A DNA stretch of 64,000 bases from positions 186,001 to 250,000 of the forward strand of contig VZRS01005506.1 in NCBI GenBank assembly GCA_013398055.1, given 5' to 3'. The translations under genes were made by a program, and so were the position numbers. This document shows positions 49,806 to 62,522 of the stretch, piece by piece; position 1 is the first letter of the stretch; every line of letters begins with the position of its first letter. The notes below the pieces were generated by a model, which did no database searches, was not told the DNA's origin, and worked only from the letters and a program-made list of their open reading frames with translations. The DNA is from Ifrita kowaldi. Lineage: Eukaryota > Chordata > Aves > Passeriformes > Cinclosomatidae.

Positions 49806-52800
49806 ATTTTCAGTTTCGTGTTGTACCTTAAGATATGAAAATGCATGCATTTTTGTGCATTTCTGGTCAAAGTCTGTTTGAGAAGGATCAGAATAAAGGA
49901 CAGTATCTTTTGGAACAGAGAGGTCAATTGATACTGTGTGTAAATCAGCATACACTCCACGAATCCTTCAAAGTACACGTTATAGAGTGGTTTGTTTTGG
50001 TTTTTTTCAAGGATGGTTAAATTCTACTTATTACACTTGGTCACATGGGTCAAGCTGGGCTGAACTACCCTTTCTGTAGTTGTAGTAGATTGCTGTGAGT
50101 GGAACAGATTATCATTGCTTTGGCCGGAGAGCTGGAAAGAAATGAGCATTGGGATGTTGTTGGTGAGGTAGGGTCCCTAGGGAATTGCAGGAGAGAACCT
50201 TTTCTGTTACTGCATATTTATTTTAAGGCGCAAGTGGGGAACCAAGCCCAAATGTGCTGGGAAGTCTATAAACATGTAATAAATAGACCAATTGCCAGAC
50301 CTAAAGAATTTGAGGACTAAGTCAGATGAAAGACCGTAGGTAAGGCAAGAAGTTGCAAGGTAAGGCATAAAGTAACAGGTGACTGTTACAATATACTTGT
50401 GGCTGAACTCTGAGAAGTTTTTGTAAGTGCTAAAAGTATTATAGATACCGATTATCTCATATTAATACAGTTACATGGTAGTTTAAATGATGAAACTGTA
50501 TCAAACACCAGGAAAAAAAGTGAAAAAGAAACTTGAGGCATCAGAGGATAAAATAAGTAACTGAACTACCTAGAAATGTCTGTACTGCTTATATTATATG
50601 TGCCTCTGCAGTGAAAGGTTCATACAGTATTGCAAAATGTCCTGAAGGTTCTAAACTCCTATAACCCAAAGTGCTTTGGTTTGTTAGTAGAAAGGAGGTT
50701 CTCCGTATGAGTGTGAGGATGCATGCCTGTGTGTGTCACTCCTGGTTAGGCTGACTGGGTAGAGTAGATAGAATAAAATGTTTTACAGTGTTTAGAAATA
50801 TACTAGATGAGATTATCAACTACTTACTAGGCTGCAGAGGAATGCTGAAATACTTCTTTAGAGCACGGATATCAAAGCAACACATCTGATGCATGTGAAG
50901 CGTCTACTGTGGGGATTACTTCATTTTTTAGTCAATGTCTGTATGCCTGTTGCTTTCTCAGATCAGCCATCTTGTGTCCTTGTATTTGGTTGTGATCCAT
51001 TAAGAATACAAAAGGCCATATTTTTCATTCTGCTGCAGCATCTGTAGAGGTATCACTTCAGGCATACCGTGAGAGTAGGAGTTTTTGGAATATGCATTTT
51101 AGTGGCATGTGAATATTGAAGAATTTTGGCGTGATGCATTTAATTTCTGAAGTATGTTCTGAAGCAGCAAGCTTAATATTTAGAATGAGTTTTGAAAGAA
51201 AGGTTCAGCCTCATTTAGGTTTGCTGTTGTGACACTGCTCATCAGCTGTGTAACACTGTGGGGTACTTCAGCATCTGTCAGACTTGTAATCTGATGAGCT
51301 ATACTTGGAATAAACCTGAGCTGATGAAACAATCAGTGAGCCTTTGGCTCTCTCAGAACTGAGTAGTGAAAATCTAGCTGCTCTTTGCTCATGTGACAGG
51401 TAGGACTGCGCTCTATGTACCAAGGCTGAACCATGGAGATTTTGCACCGTGCTTGACCATTCCTTAATGCTAATGGCTGCTAAGGGCATGGTCGCCTCAT
51501 TAGAGAGAGCCTATATCCTTGCAAACATTAGAATTGTGATTATGTAAATAGTTCAGTATTTGCTGACAGGTTGGGGGGTTTCTTATTGATATTCCAGACA
51601 GCTCTGGTCATTTTTCCATGGATATCAGTAGTGCAATGACTGCTAAATGTTGAGGAATGATTGATTCAAATTTATGCATGTTAATTTTCAAACTTCTGTC
51701 TAGACTCCGTAAAATTAACCAGTCATCCACGGAGATACAACTGAATTTCAAGGTATTGCTTGACACAGTCTGACATGTGCTCATGTGACACCTGCACAAA
51801 AAGCAGCGACTGCTTGCTGCGTAGCTGATGTATGACACATGCAATACCCTGTGTGGAATATACTATTCCATGCATTTGGTCTGTAATAAATGCACTTAAC
51901 GTGGTTCAGGGATACCTTGTGTTGGAGAAGGATTTGTACAAATCAATTGGTGTGATTACTCGCATATATCAGATTACGAGATTGGCCCCAAAGTCTGTGG
52001 ATTTATTTGAAAGTACAGTCAAGGTTTGTGGCTTTTATTTGCAAGCAAGCAAGAATACTACAAAATAAACTGATGTAGTGTTATACTGAGTGATTTGATC
52101 CAAAATCTGTCTAATAATAATTCAGTGGAATTCCAGAATGTCTTTGGCACTCTACATAAGTATCAAGTAATTATCTCCAACTAAGATAAAATAAGGGTAA
52201 AGATTGGTTCTGGCTCCTAGAGCTGGAGTGTTGCTTGCATTATTGAACATGTAAATTTAAAGCTGCGTTAGGAAGAGATGAAAACAAAATTCTCCAAAGT
52301 GAATTACGTAGTGACTTTCTTGAAAGACTGGTCTCAAGTTGTTTTTAGAAGTTAAAGCAGGATTATTGACAATTAAATCTATGTTGGTTGGACAGACACA
52401 AGCTGCCATAAATTGCTATTAGTGGAATACTTCTTATGTTGAGTTTGGTATCTCACATTTAAGGCGCTTAACTGGAAAGATCTTATTTCTGATTATAAAA
52501 TCATTACACTAGGTTTATAATTTGGCATTTTGTAAAAGTCATCAAAATTTTACATGTGGGAGAAAGATCATAGCCTGCTGACTTATCCTGACATACTTTA
52601 GACTAGTAAAACTGTAAATGATGCCACTTGGTTAATGTGGCTTGGCATAGCCCTACCATCACAGAATCATTGTACTAAGGAATTATGAGCAATGCCATCT
52701 AAATGTTTTGTCTGGTACCTCTAAATATTATAAATACTATTTGACCATTGTGTCCTTTATATGATGCCTAATTTCAGATCATTGCATATGAAACTTGTGT

Positions 52801-52979
52801 TGCTGTGGATGTCATGCTGCAGCTCAGTTTCAGGGGCTTTCCTGCCCAGCCTTTCCTTTATGACAAGACTCTTTCCTCACACATTGTCTTCTTCATGTGT
52901 GTTCCCCTCAAAACATACAGACACTTTTTGCAGGGGTCACATAGCAGTTCTTTTGCTTTGGAGAAGGATGTGAACAGCT

Positions 52980-53290
52980 CTTCCCACCACTCCTGTGGCC
53001 CAGGAGCCCTATTTGAGCCCAGCCTGAGGCCCAGTGACAGTGGCACCAACCTTTTAGCAGTGCCAGCCTCCAGCTGTGTCCCAGCCCTGCTCAGCTGGGC
53101 CCAGCCCACAGGGTGACATCCTGGCCTGGCCTTAGCCCATCCCTGTCCCCAGGGAGCTGCCTGTGCCCAGGGCTGGGGCTGCCCCCCAGCTGTCCTGTTC
53201 CCTGGCTGGAAAGGTGAGGCTGTGCCTTGCCAGCTCCACGGGAAGCCCCCACTGCTTATGCGTCCCAGGGAGCTGCTGGATTTCACTGGC
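52980..53290. other. GC-rich, CpG-poor patch inside intron 2
   Basis: About 310 bp of strongly GC-rich sequence (many CCCAGC, CTGGGC and AGCTG words) in an otherwise AT-rich intron. CpG is scarce, so this is not a CpG-island promoter. Open frames exist on both strands (103 codons on + at 52805-53116, 155 codons on - at 52858-53325), as expected when stop codons are depleted by composition. It could be a decayed mobile element, an exon of a lncRNA or a local GC-biased tract. I do not recognise a family. Confidence 0.55.
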
Positions 53291-56209
53291 ACACAGGTGC
53301 CACGATAGTGTGGGAGGATCAGCACCTGCTAGTTTTAATATAATTCAGTATTTCATGGATTTAGGACCCTGATTTTACAGTGATATCAGCATATTAGCCA
53401 TCACCATGGGAGGGGATCAAGATGCACAGAACAATGTTAATCCTTGAAACAGTTTGAAAGTGTTCAAAATTCTAATATGAGATTATTTTCTTCACTGAGG
53501 AGGGTGCTGCAAATCTCGACTGATAGATTGTGTGACTAAGCCAATTTCTTTCCTGTGTGAATACATTAACTGTGATGATAATACCCTGAGCTATCCAGAG
53601 GGTCAGTTCTTCAAAAGAAGTTTGATGAAAATTTGCATTTATTTCAAACAGATTTCAGCATGTATCTGTTTTAAAGATTTAGGCCAAAATATTTTAAAAT
53701 CTACACCATTAAATAGGAGTTATAGAATTCAACGTTTTTTGACTATGACTCTGTGTTAGGTGAATGTATTGGTTATCTGTCCATCACTACGGTGATTCTC
53801 ACCTAACTCTCTAAATCAGTAATTGTGTGGAGGTTTGTTGGAGTTAATCACTTTTTCATAATGATCCCTGTAAATCCAAATATAAAAATATATTCTCTGT
53901 TGTTTATATGCATTTCTTCTAGCACAAGAGGAATGCTTTAGAGTATGAATTTGCATCAGAATAATTCATAAAGCGGTTTGTTTCAGGGCTGTTTATTCCC
54001 TTCCAAGCCCTCTCACAAAGTAGCCACAGTAGAATTATGAATACTGAGGTATTTTTTTGAATCACTTGTACTGTTGTCCCATGGCAGCAACTTTGTCCTG
54101 GACAGGGATTTAGTAGATCGTGGGTGGAAGTTAGGATTGCAGGAGGCATTGCCAAGGAACGCAGCTGGAGATAACAGTGCCCAGTGCCAGGGACAGACAA
54201 CACAAACACTGACATGAGTTTCCACGCCCTATAGAGTGGGTGAAGAGATCCAAGCAGAGTAAGATGTTATGTATGTTCATCCCAGCACATCCCAGCTAAG
54301 AGGAGGAAAACCTCATGTAATGTAGTTGCTGGTGCCACAGCAAAATATTTCAAATATGTTGATGCCTGGAATCCATCTGGACTGTGTCTATGTCTGCCCC
54401 CAGTAGGGGAAGGTGTAGTATTTTCACAACAAAAACAGCTTTGGTTGTACTCATGAGTTGCATTGGTATTTCAGAGGAACATGTGTGGTTAGCAGGTAGG
54501 ATGGTTCTGTCAGTGTGAGTCATTTCAGATTTACCAGCAGATACTCCTGTCTGAGCAGCTGTCCTGCAGAGGTCTATTGCTTTGCTTCTCAGACAGCTTT
54601 GCCTTGTAAACATTTTGGTTCTTATCAGCCCTGTCAGGAAGCAGACAGTCTGCTGCTCTGTCTATACATTAAATTGTATTCTGAAAATGGAAATATTTGG
54701 AACAGAAATGTTTTGAATAAATATTCGAAGCAGCACAGTGATACAATGCAGCAAAAATAATGAAAATGCTGGGCTCAGTGTTGCAAAGTGATAACTCCAT
54801 TGAAAGCACCTTGTGGTGGTGGGTGTATTTCTATTTGCTATAATTACACAATGTGGAGAACTATTAATGGAAAGCCTATTTGTACAAACCCTGAGGAGGA
54901 CATCACTGAGATGCAGAGTTCCCTTTGTGTTCATAATGGCATGCCTTTGATGTACAAACAAAAGACAACTGCTTTTTTAAAATGCTTTTTTAATAAAAAA
55001 CCCCATCTTGCCCTCTTTTGTTGGGACTGGTCTACATGCACTTTTCATTCCATTATGTTCACATCCCTAATGGAAATAGTTGTCTTCTGCCATGGGCATA
55101 GATGTACAGTGTCAAGATACCTTATCCCAGAGATGTCCTTTATTCCTGCTTTCTAAGACTCGCTTATCGTGGAGCAAACACCTTTGTACCTCTAAGTCTC
55201 CGTCCACGTTAAGACAATTGTACCACTTTAATTACACTTTTGTAATTAAATGATGTGACTTCTGCACGTGCACATTGAACACATTTTGTTTGAAGTGTTT
55301 TTTTAAGATATCCATCTTATTCCTAGCATGTTTGTGTATAATCCTACCTCTCAGTACCAGCAGTCTATTATGTGTATCTAAGTCCCTGATGGTGCATTGT
55401 ATCCTCAAGCCATTTAGCCCTCTCTCTGTTCATAATGACATGGCTGACCCCTCTGAGGCAATTCCTTCAAAGAAGATAACAGTTTTTCCCCTGACCTTGA
55501 CCACCGGGCTGACTGTTGTGTTCAGCTCTCCTGAGGACACTGTTCTGTTTCCCTCAGGAATGTGATAAAGTAATTTCCCCAGATAACAGCCAAAAACCCA
55601 ATTAAGCTTAGATTAAAGAAAAAGAGGATTTATTGGCATTTTATGGAATAGAGAGAAAAGGAAAATAAAAGATAGGAGATATTAAATTGCCTGAAGTAGA
55701 GACACCGAGTGTCCAGTTTCTAGCATCACTCTTCAGTTTACTGAATAATTGGTGGAATTTTAGCTGGTTTTAACCACATGGCAGTCAAACATTGTCTCTC
55801 TCACAGCCCAAAGCCACATCTGTCTTTTTCTGTCAGAGCTGGAAAGCCTGTGACAGGCTGTCTTTGAAACACTGTGAGGCTGAAAAACCCCCTCAGTGAC
55901 TTGGTCTCTGAATTTGATGTGAAGGTGTCAGTAGTTACAAAACATGTTTATTTTCCCTGTGGGATGCTAAAATAAATGCAAATTGGACCAAGTGCACAAG
56001 ATTTTAATTTCCGTTTTCCTGGTACATTGTATTTCAGCACATGATTTTTTAACACCTTTTGTACAATGTATTTCACATCTCATTGTGATCTTCCAGAGGA
56101 TTCATTGTCTTCTCATTAACTATTTGAATGGGACACTAGGTACTTCCTAGTTTGAAACACAAGAACATGAATTATTTGCATATTTTTAATTAACCCTCTC
56201 TTTGTATAG

Positions 56210-56340
56210 ATTAAGATTGCCTTTAGTAACTGTCAGATTTCTTGGCCAGTTGAATAAACAGCTTCTTGCATGCATTTCAATTACTGCACGATTATATTGG
56301 TAATGAGTCTAAGCAACAGTTTCTTGGAGGCAATCTTAAT
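56210..56340. repeat. 13-bp perfect inverted repeat, 105-bp spacer
   Basis: ATTAAGATTGCCT at 56210-56222 has its exact reverse complement, AGGCAATCTTAAT, at 56328-56340. Immediately left are an octamer word, ATTTGCAT (56174-56181), and a homeodomain-type TAATTA (56187-56192). The surrounding sequence is AT-rich and complex rather than simple. It may be a regulatory element or the remnant of an old DNA transposon, and neither is proven. Confidence 0.5.
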
Positions 56341-59029
56341 TTAGCAATTTCATTCACATTTTTATACAGGTACAGTGTTCCAGCTATGTAACTAATGGTG
56401 CCATCTCAGCTTTGGAGGTGAATAGAGAATTAAAAATCAGCATGACGAATACATCAGGTATAATTCAAATTGTGAAGCCATGTTGTAACTTATCTTAAGT
56501 TATTTTCATACCACAGAGTCCCAAAGTGCTTTACAGTGTATACACAGAATGTACATGGTTCTGCCCTCAGAAGGCAGCAGTCAAATGTGCAGTATTTGAC
56601 TTGGGGAGGTTTAGCCGTGGCCAGAACATGACTGTTGTGAACTAGACGTGCCATCTTCATCTCTGGGAGCAGACAGGACCTCAGGGCTTTTATGGCCTTG
56701 TTGGGAGGGTTTCCTCATGACAAATGGAGTGAGCCTTGCAAGGTGCAAGGTTGAGCTTTCCAGTCTTACCAATATATCCTACCAAAACCAATGTTTATGT
56801 GTACAATTGTAAATTTTGAAGTTTCAGCAGCATACAGAATACTCTGCAAAGCTGTGGGCTGATGGACAGCTGCAAAAACGGTAGGATAAACAGCAGTTGG
56901 ATGATTTGTAAATAAACCTTAGGTCTTTTGTAGTTAGAGAGAGGAAACCTGATTAGAAATAATTCTCACTATGCTATTAATACAAGGGCTCAACTTTTTG
57001 GCCAGATAGTTCAAAGACAACTTTGGAGCTATTGTATTAGGAAAGCAACCAAAGAAATCCAGGGTCAAATGTAAAATAGCATCAGGAAGGTCAGAGGGAT
57101 GCATTTACAAGTCAACAAAATGAAGGGGATCTAATTATAGGCTTAGTTGCTTTAGGTAATGACAATTCAAGCTACTATATTTAACATAGCCTGGATAGTA
57201 CAACTGAGGTCATCCAACAAATGAATCAACAAATCCAAAGCATATTTTCAGGAAATGTTTAGAAAAAAAGGGAAAGTCCTAGACCCACTGAAGCCAAGAG
57301 GACTTTTACCAGTGAGCCAGGTTTTCCAGCAGAGCCCAGGTTTCACCCTTAGCACAGAAAGGCTGTGGCTTTGCTTCAGAAAACACCTTCAATGTGATAA
57401 TTCATAAATTTCTTGTAATGTATCTGCTTATCATTTTTCTGGAGCAATGCCCATGATACTCTGTGGAGTTTAGAGCTGGGAGCTGATCCAGGGATCTATG
57501 ATCCCATTACCAGACCCATTTCTGACTTGTGTGGTGACTTTGGCTGAGGAACGTGGGAATATTTTATGATTATTTGCTCCTTAGTCTCTCTACGTCTAAA
57601 CTACCAATCTGTCTTCATGAAAAGCTTAAACATCTATGTTGAATAGTCCTATGTAAGTGCAGTACCTTGGTGCTCAAGGAGGAGACAAACAAGGCCCAGT
57701 GAAGACTTGACTTAGGTGGGTGAAGTTAGTTGTATTTACTGCATTCCTACTTGTCCATATTTGTAGTTCACAAAAGCAGAAACAATGTGGTATTAGTTCA
57801 TGGTCTATGAAACAAAATCACATTTTTAATCTTGCATTTCAGTTGGTCTCATTTTTATGAACTTTGCAGTTGTGTTTCACTTGGGATGTATTTGGCTGCT
57901 TGACAAAGTGACTGGAGATTTATAATTCCTTATTAGTAACTCAGGGCTCTAGAGGGAATAACAGAGTGCTTATTTACTTTTCTAGGTCAGACTCATGATG
58001 TAGGAGTTTAATGAACTTCTGCTAAACAGGAACTGAAGCAGAATTAAAATCTCAGAGCGCATCTGTCCAATAAGGTTATTAATCTTATTTTCCATAGGTT
58101 AGGTATTTTTTACTTGCACAGGGCGGTTTAGGCTGCATTTTCTAAGTAATCAGCCAAGAATATGAGACTGTCATACAGAAGCTGGTATTAAGTCAATGCA
58201 CTGATGTGATTTTGCTCTGAAATTGCATTATGTCAAATAACTGTATTTATGTATCAGTGTTTAGGGCAGTAAGATCCCAGTTCACATGTGCTGAAAAAGA
58301 GTTCATGATTCATATTAGCAGCCTAACTATTGCTGCAATTTTGATGCCTCTCAGATGTTGTTTGTATCAATAAGGTGGGCACTTCTCTGTCAAGAACACA
58401 TTGAAATCTATCTTCAGGAAGAAAGGTGTAGTATTTATGCTTCCCTGTTAGTGTGAAGGGAATACAGTGTTTTTGATATTCTTACAGGAGAGAAACATTG
58501 GGATTTACTTGATACTACAAAATTAATGATGGAGATAAAGATGCATGAAAGGAAGACAAAAACGTTACATAAATAGTCATGCTTTGCATTGGACTTGTAT
58601 GGCAGGAAATAACATCTCTTCTTAAATGAAGAGTTTGTGTAACATTCAGAAAGGTCTGTGAAAGTGGGTAAAACAGTAATATACTTGAAGTATTTCAGTT
58701 GATACTGTTTAAGCCTTAGAGGTGTAACTGTGTATGGACATAAAATGCCAAATCTGTTTGGTTTATGCAGTATTCAGTAAATATATAAACATTAACATAG
58801 GTATAAGACAGAATATAATTATCTGGGGGAAAAACCCAAAAAACTTAAATACAAACCAAGAGATAATAGAAAACAATGAGCAAGGGGTTATCTTAAATAT
58901 CTATCTTTTTGCTTATTCATAGCTCTGAGGAAACACCTTCCTGTGCACTGTCCTAAATACTGGTCCTGAAATAAGATCCTCTGCCCTTTTTCAAAAATTG
59001 GAGATCAAGAGGAAGTCCTCTGCTTTGCC

Positions 59030-59110
59030 ATGGAGAGTAGCCTGGTGGGTAGGGTGCTTATCTACAGTGCAGGAGGCAAAACCTTCATTCTTCCTTGGTC
59101 AGAAGTGATT
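59030..59110 (+). mobile_element. Candidate ancient tRNA-derived SINE (MIR / amniote MIR-like)
   Basis: The stretch GAGTAGCCTGGTGGGTAGGG, then TGCTTATCTACAGTGCAGGAGGC, has the arrangement of a tRNA-derived Pol III head: an A-box-like TAGCCTGGTGGGTAG, an anticodon-arm-like segment, and a decayed B-box where the consensus 'gggttcaattccc' would be (here AAAACCTTCATTCTTCC). It resembles the head of MIR-type SINEs in amniotes. The downstream core is not recognisable by eye. Confidence 0.5.
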
Positions 59111-59559
59111 TACAATTCTTTCTCAAGGATACAGCCCTAATCTTTAAACGATAAACTCACGTGAGAGTCAGACTACTTTGTACTTCTGGTTGAAGCTGTG
59201 CCTGTAGGCACAGAGATCCGGGCAAGTGGGAGTGCGAGCTGAATGCTGGGAAGAGCTGGGTTCAGCCACTGCGCTGTCTGCATCAATGCCCGTTTTACAG
59301 AGAGCTCCTGAAAGCCCTTGGGGCACTGCTGAGCTTCTTGAGCCATCAGGCAGGCATGTTGTGCAATCTCTGTTCACCATCTCCTCTCCTTATTCACTCT
59401 TGGCTTGTTTCTGCATTTAGTAATGGAAAGGTGTATTGAACTTAAAATTCATTTTCTGCCTTACTCCTCATCAACCAAGTGGCCAACTGGCAGAGAGTTT
59501 AGAATCCTCATTACACTCTGTGATGTAAGAGAGAAAGCACCTGGGATCCAAATATTGAG

Positions 59560-59607
59560 CTAGGCTCTTAGAGATACAGGAGAAAAACTAGGCTCTAAGA
59601 GATGCAG
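59560..59607 (+). repeat. Short direct repeat, two 20-bp copies
   Basis: CTAGGCTCTTAGAGATACAG at 59560-59579 and CTAGGCTCTAAGAGATGCAG at 59588-59607 differ at two positions and are separated by 8 bases. The simplest origin is a local duplication. Confidence 0.8.
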
Positions 59608-62486
59608 CCATTATATTAAACAAATCTGATGTGGAAGAGAGGGAGGAGGGATGTTTTAATTTGCTTTTCTGGTTTTGACCAGAGGATTACTTGGTTCAAA
59701 AGCAATAAACTACCATTATTCTTGTAAAAACCACTTAAGCAGAACTTCAGATAGTAAAATGACATTCCTATTTAGTAGTAATCAAGCAAGGCTGTTCTCA
59801 TGTGACAGCTAAGCAGAGATGTGGATAAAGGAAGCTTTCAAAGCATTATTGGTCAGTCTGATTTTGTAGTTGGTCAGTGGAAGGACTGGTTGTAGTTGTT
59901 TGTTTGCCACAAAGAAAGACTAAAGCAGTAGGAAATTCTAGAGCTTTTGAGGGGAATGCCTCCTCCAAATGGCAGTGGAGGTTGTAGCCATCTGTAGGCT
60001 GTGAATAACAGGAATAAAACTTCTTGTATGCTGCTGTTGATGATGATGGGAGGATGTCGGACCCCAGACCTATGCTAAGGAGCCATGTGGATGCTGAGAG
60101 AGAAGAAAAGATATGATCACAGCCAGGCACAGTTGTTTTAGAGAAGACTGTAATGTAGAAGGATTTATAATGTAAATCTGGTAGAATTTGGCGTGATTGA
60201 AGGGGTGATGCAACTTGCCTAGTAAAAAGCACTTTCTTTACCGTATAGCTGAATCTCTGCTAAGATTGCTTTTTTCCAACATAATATACTTGTTTTGCTA
60301 TAACAATAACGTGTCTCTAGAGTAAAAATTGCCTAAGAATGGGAAAGGCTGACTGCAGAGGAAGATTATTTCTCTTTGGGAGGGGTCAGTAGAGACAATG
60401 ATATGATAATAGCATTCCTATCCTTTTCATTGATATGGATTTTTTTTCCCACAAAGATATATGAACTGCCTTGAAAACTGGGTCAGCCTAAATGCTGTCA
60501 CAAGTGCTCATCACCAAGCATATATTGCTGCATACCTGTCACACTCGGCAGCTGGAACGAATTTCATGAAGAAACCAGGGTAAAAGGTGAAGCTCAGCAG
60601 GATTATTGGCTGTGAGGGAATCACCCTTTTGCAGTTTTTCTGGTACAAAACAAAGAACATGGGCAAAATCGTGCTTAATACTGACAAATACAAATAGTAT
60701 TTGACTTCTTATATTTAAACTGATATTTTTGTTAGTCAAATTTATTTGCATACATTTGGTAAATGCAGGATAATTCCCATGGTGGATTATTCTTGCTGCT
60801 TAAGAGACTGAACTTATTGACATATCTAGACATGGAAATTTACTGGGAATTGCTTTAAACCCTTTAGGGGTTGAAAGTTCTTTAAATGGAGTTAGTTTCA
60901 GTGTAATAATGGGCTTGTTGGTGATAAATTAAAATAATGTATATTTCCTGCCCGTCAGGGAAGAGCTTTTCAGAAGATGCTCTTTTTTTTATGCCAAAGT
61001 GAAGTTACATGGATGAAATTCATGGCATTTCTTTGCTCCAGCAACTCCAGATCAGAATTCATCATAGTTTAGGATTTGAGCTGGAGAACAGCAGCATCTC
61101 ATCCTAGATGGACTGTCCAGCAGTGCTTGGGGAACAGTGGCTGGTATGATGGACATCCCTCTGTGCTGCATGTAAGCAGGGAGCTTGCCAGCCTGGTCAG
61201 GCAAAAAAGCCTGCACTCTCTCACCGTGTGTACACAGGCTGAAAGCATCCCTTGGGACAGATCACAGGGTTTTTTTGTGGGGGTGAGAAAGTGGTAGGGA
61301 GCCGTAGTTTGGGCTACCTCTACAGCTGAAGCCTGCCTAGGAGTAAGTGACTCATCTGCATCCCTGTCTGTTCAGTCCTTGGCTTTTTCCCTGAGAATAC
61401 CTTCAAGATGCCAGAAGGCAGTGGTGGCTTTGTGATGCAAATAAATCCTGCCAGGTCTAAGAAGGTAACTCATTCATTCCCCATCAATTTCTAAGGCAGC
61501 TTGTAACATGGCTCTCATTTGGCATGAAGGATTTTGCCTAGTGGTTCAATCAGACAGCTACCATCTCACTCAAAATTAGTTTTAAAAAAATTTCCTTTCA
61601 CATTGTCACTCTGAGTTGTTCATGAGTGCCAAGAACTGAACTAGGAGACTGAAACAGATAAGTTTTCTCTCCCAGGGTGAGAAGAAATTTTGCCTGTGAG
61701 AATGAGTTGAAGATTTGCTGGGTTTTCCTGAGGAGGAAGGCAAGAGCAGAGAGGACAAAAATGGTCCAAATGACCATACTGTTGGTACCAGGACACGTGC
61801 CAGGTGACTCATTCATGGCCAGTTCTCCAGAAGAGGAAGCAGCACAATAGTCTTTTGCCAAAGTGGGAAGAGCAAAGCAAATAGAGGCCCCAGTGCATCT
61901 ATTTGAGAGGGATGGAATAAGGATAGATTTTCTGAAACATATGCAGCATGTCCTGGAGTTTAGGGATGGAGCCAGCAGAAGGGTGGGCAAGCAGAGAGGA
62001 GTTGCTGTGATGCTGAAGTCATGTTACCCTGCAGAAGCTTTGAGTATACAGGATTTTCTCAGGTTTTGCTGCAGATCTGATTCTGGGAAGAAGGTTTTAT
62101 TAAATTGAGGCAGAGAAAATGCTGGGTTTAAGTGCAGGCAGAGCACTGTTCTTCAAAACCTGTCAGGAATCCTCACACTAACAGGGTTAACAAGGAGAAT
62201 ATGGCACACTTCACAGTTAGGACTACTTAAAAACTCCTGGATAAAAAGTAGATACAGTTTAAACAGCAATATCTCAGTTGTGGTAACTACAGAAGCCTGA
62301 AGTGGGCATATGTGACCATTCTTCACACATTCCCTAGATATCATATCTCATTCTTTCTGTGAAACTCATTCTTTTCTAATTCTGTCACCCCATGTGCTGG
62401 AGATTTAAGAAAAACACACAATATTATTAAATATATTAAAAAATTGTATAATTGGAAGTATGGTAGGAAGAGTAAACAGATCATCA

Positions 62487-62522
62487 ATCATCAAAGACTA
62501 CTACAAAAATCATCAAAGACTA
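62487..62522 (+). repeat. Short direct repeat, 14-bp copies with 22-bp period
   Basis: ATCATCAAAGACTA occurs exactly at 62487-62500 and 62509-62522. Local simple duplication in AT-rich DNA. Confidence 0.8.

Noticed and set aside
52660..52690. ATCACAGAATCATTGT word resembling a CR1 tail
   Set aside because: Only the first dozen bases resemble the CR1 terminus and none of the usual adjacent words follow.
52858..53325. 155-codon minus-strand open frame
   Set aside because: It sits on the GC-rich patch where both strands lack stops, and has no recognisable motif. Composition explains it.
56515..56560. CCCAAAGTGCTTTACAG word similar to an ancient repeat tail
   Set aside because: Only about 17 bases fit, and the flanks do not follow the expected order.
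57470..57600. Possible MIR-like core (words similar to 'tgtgtgacttgggc...')
   Set aside because: Similarity by eye is too weak and scattered to list as a feature. A profile search would be needed.
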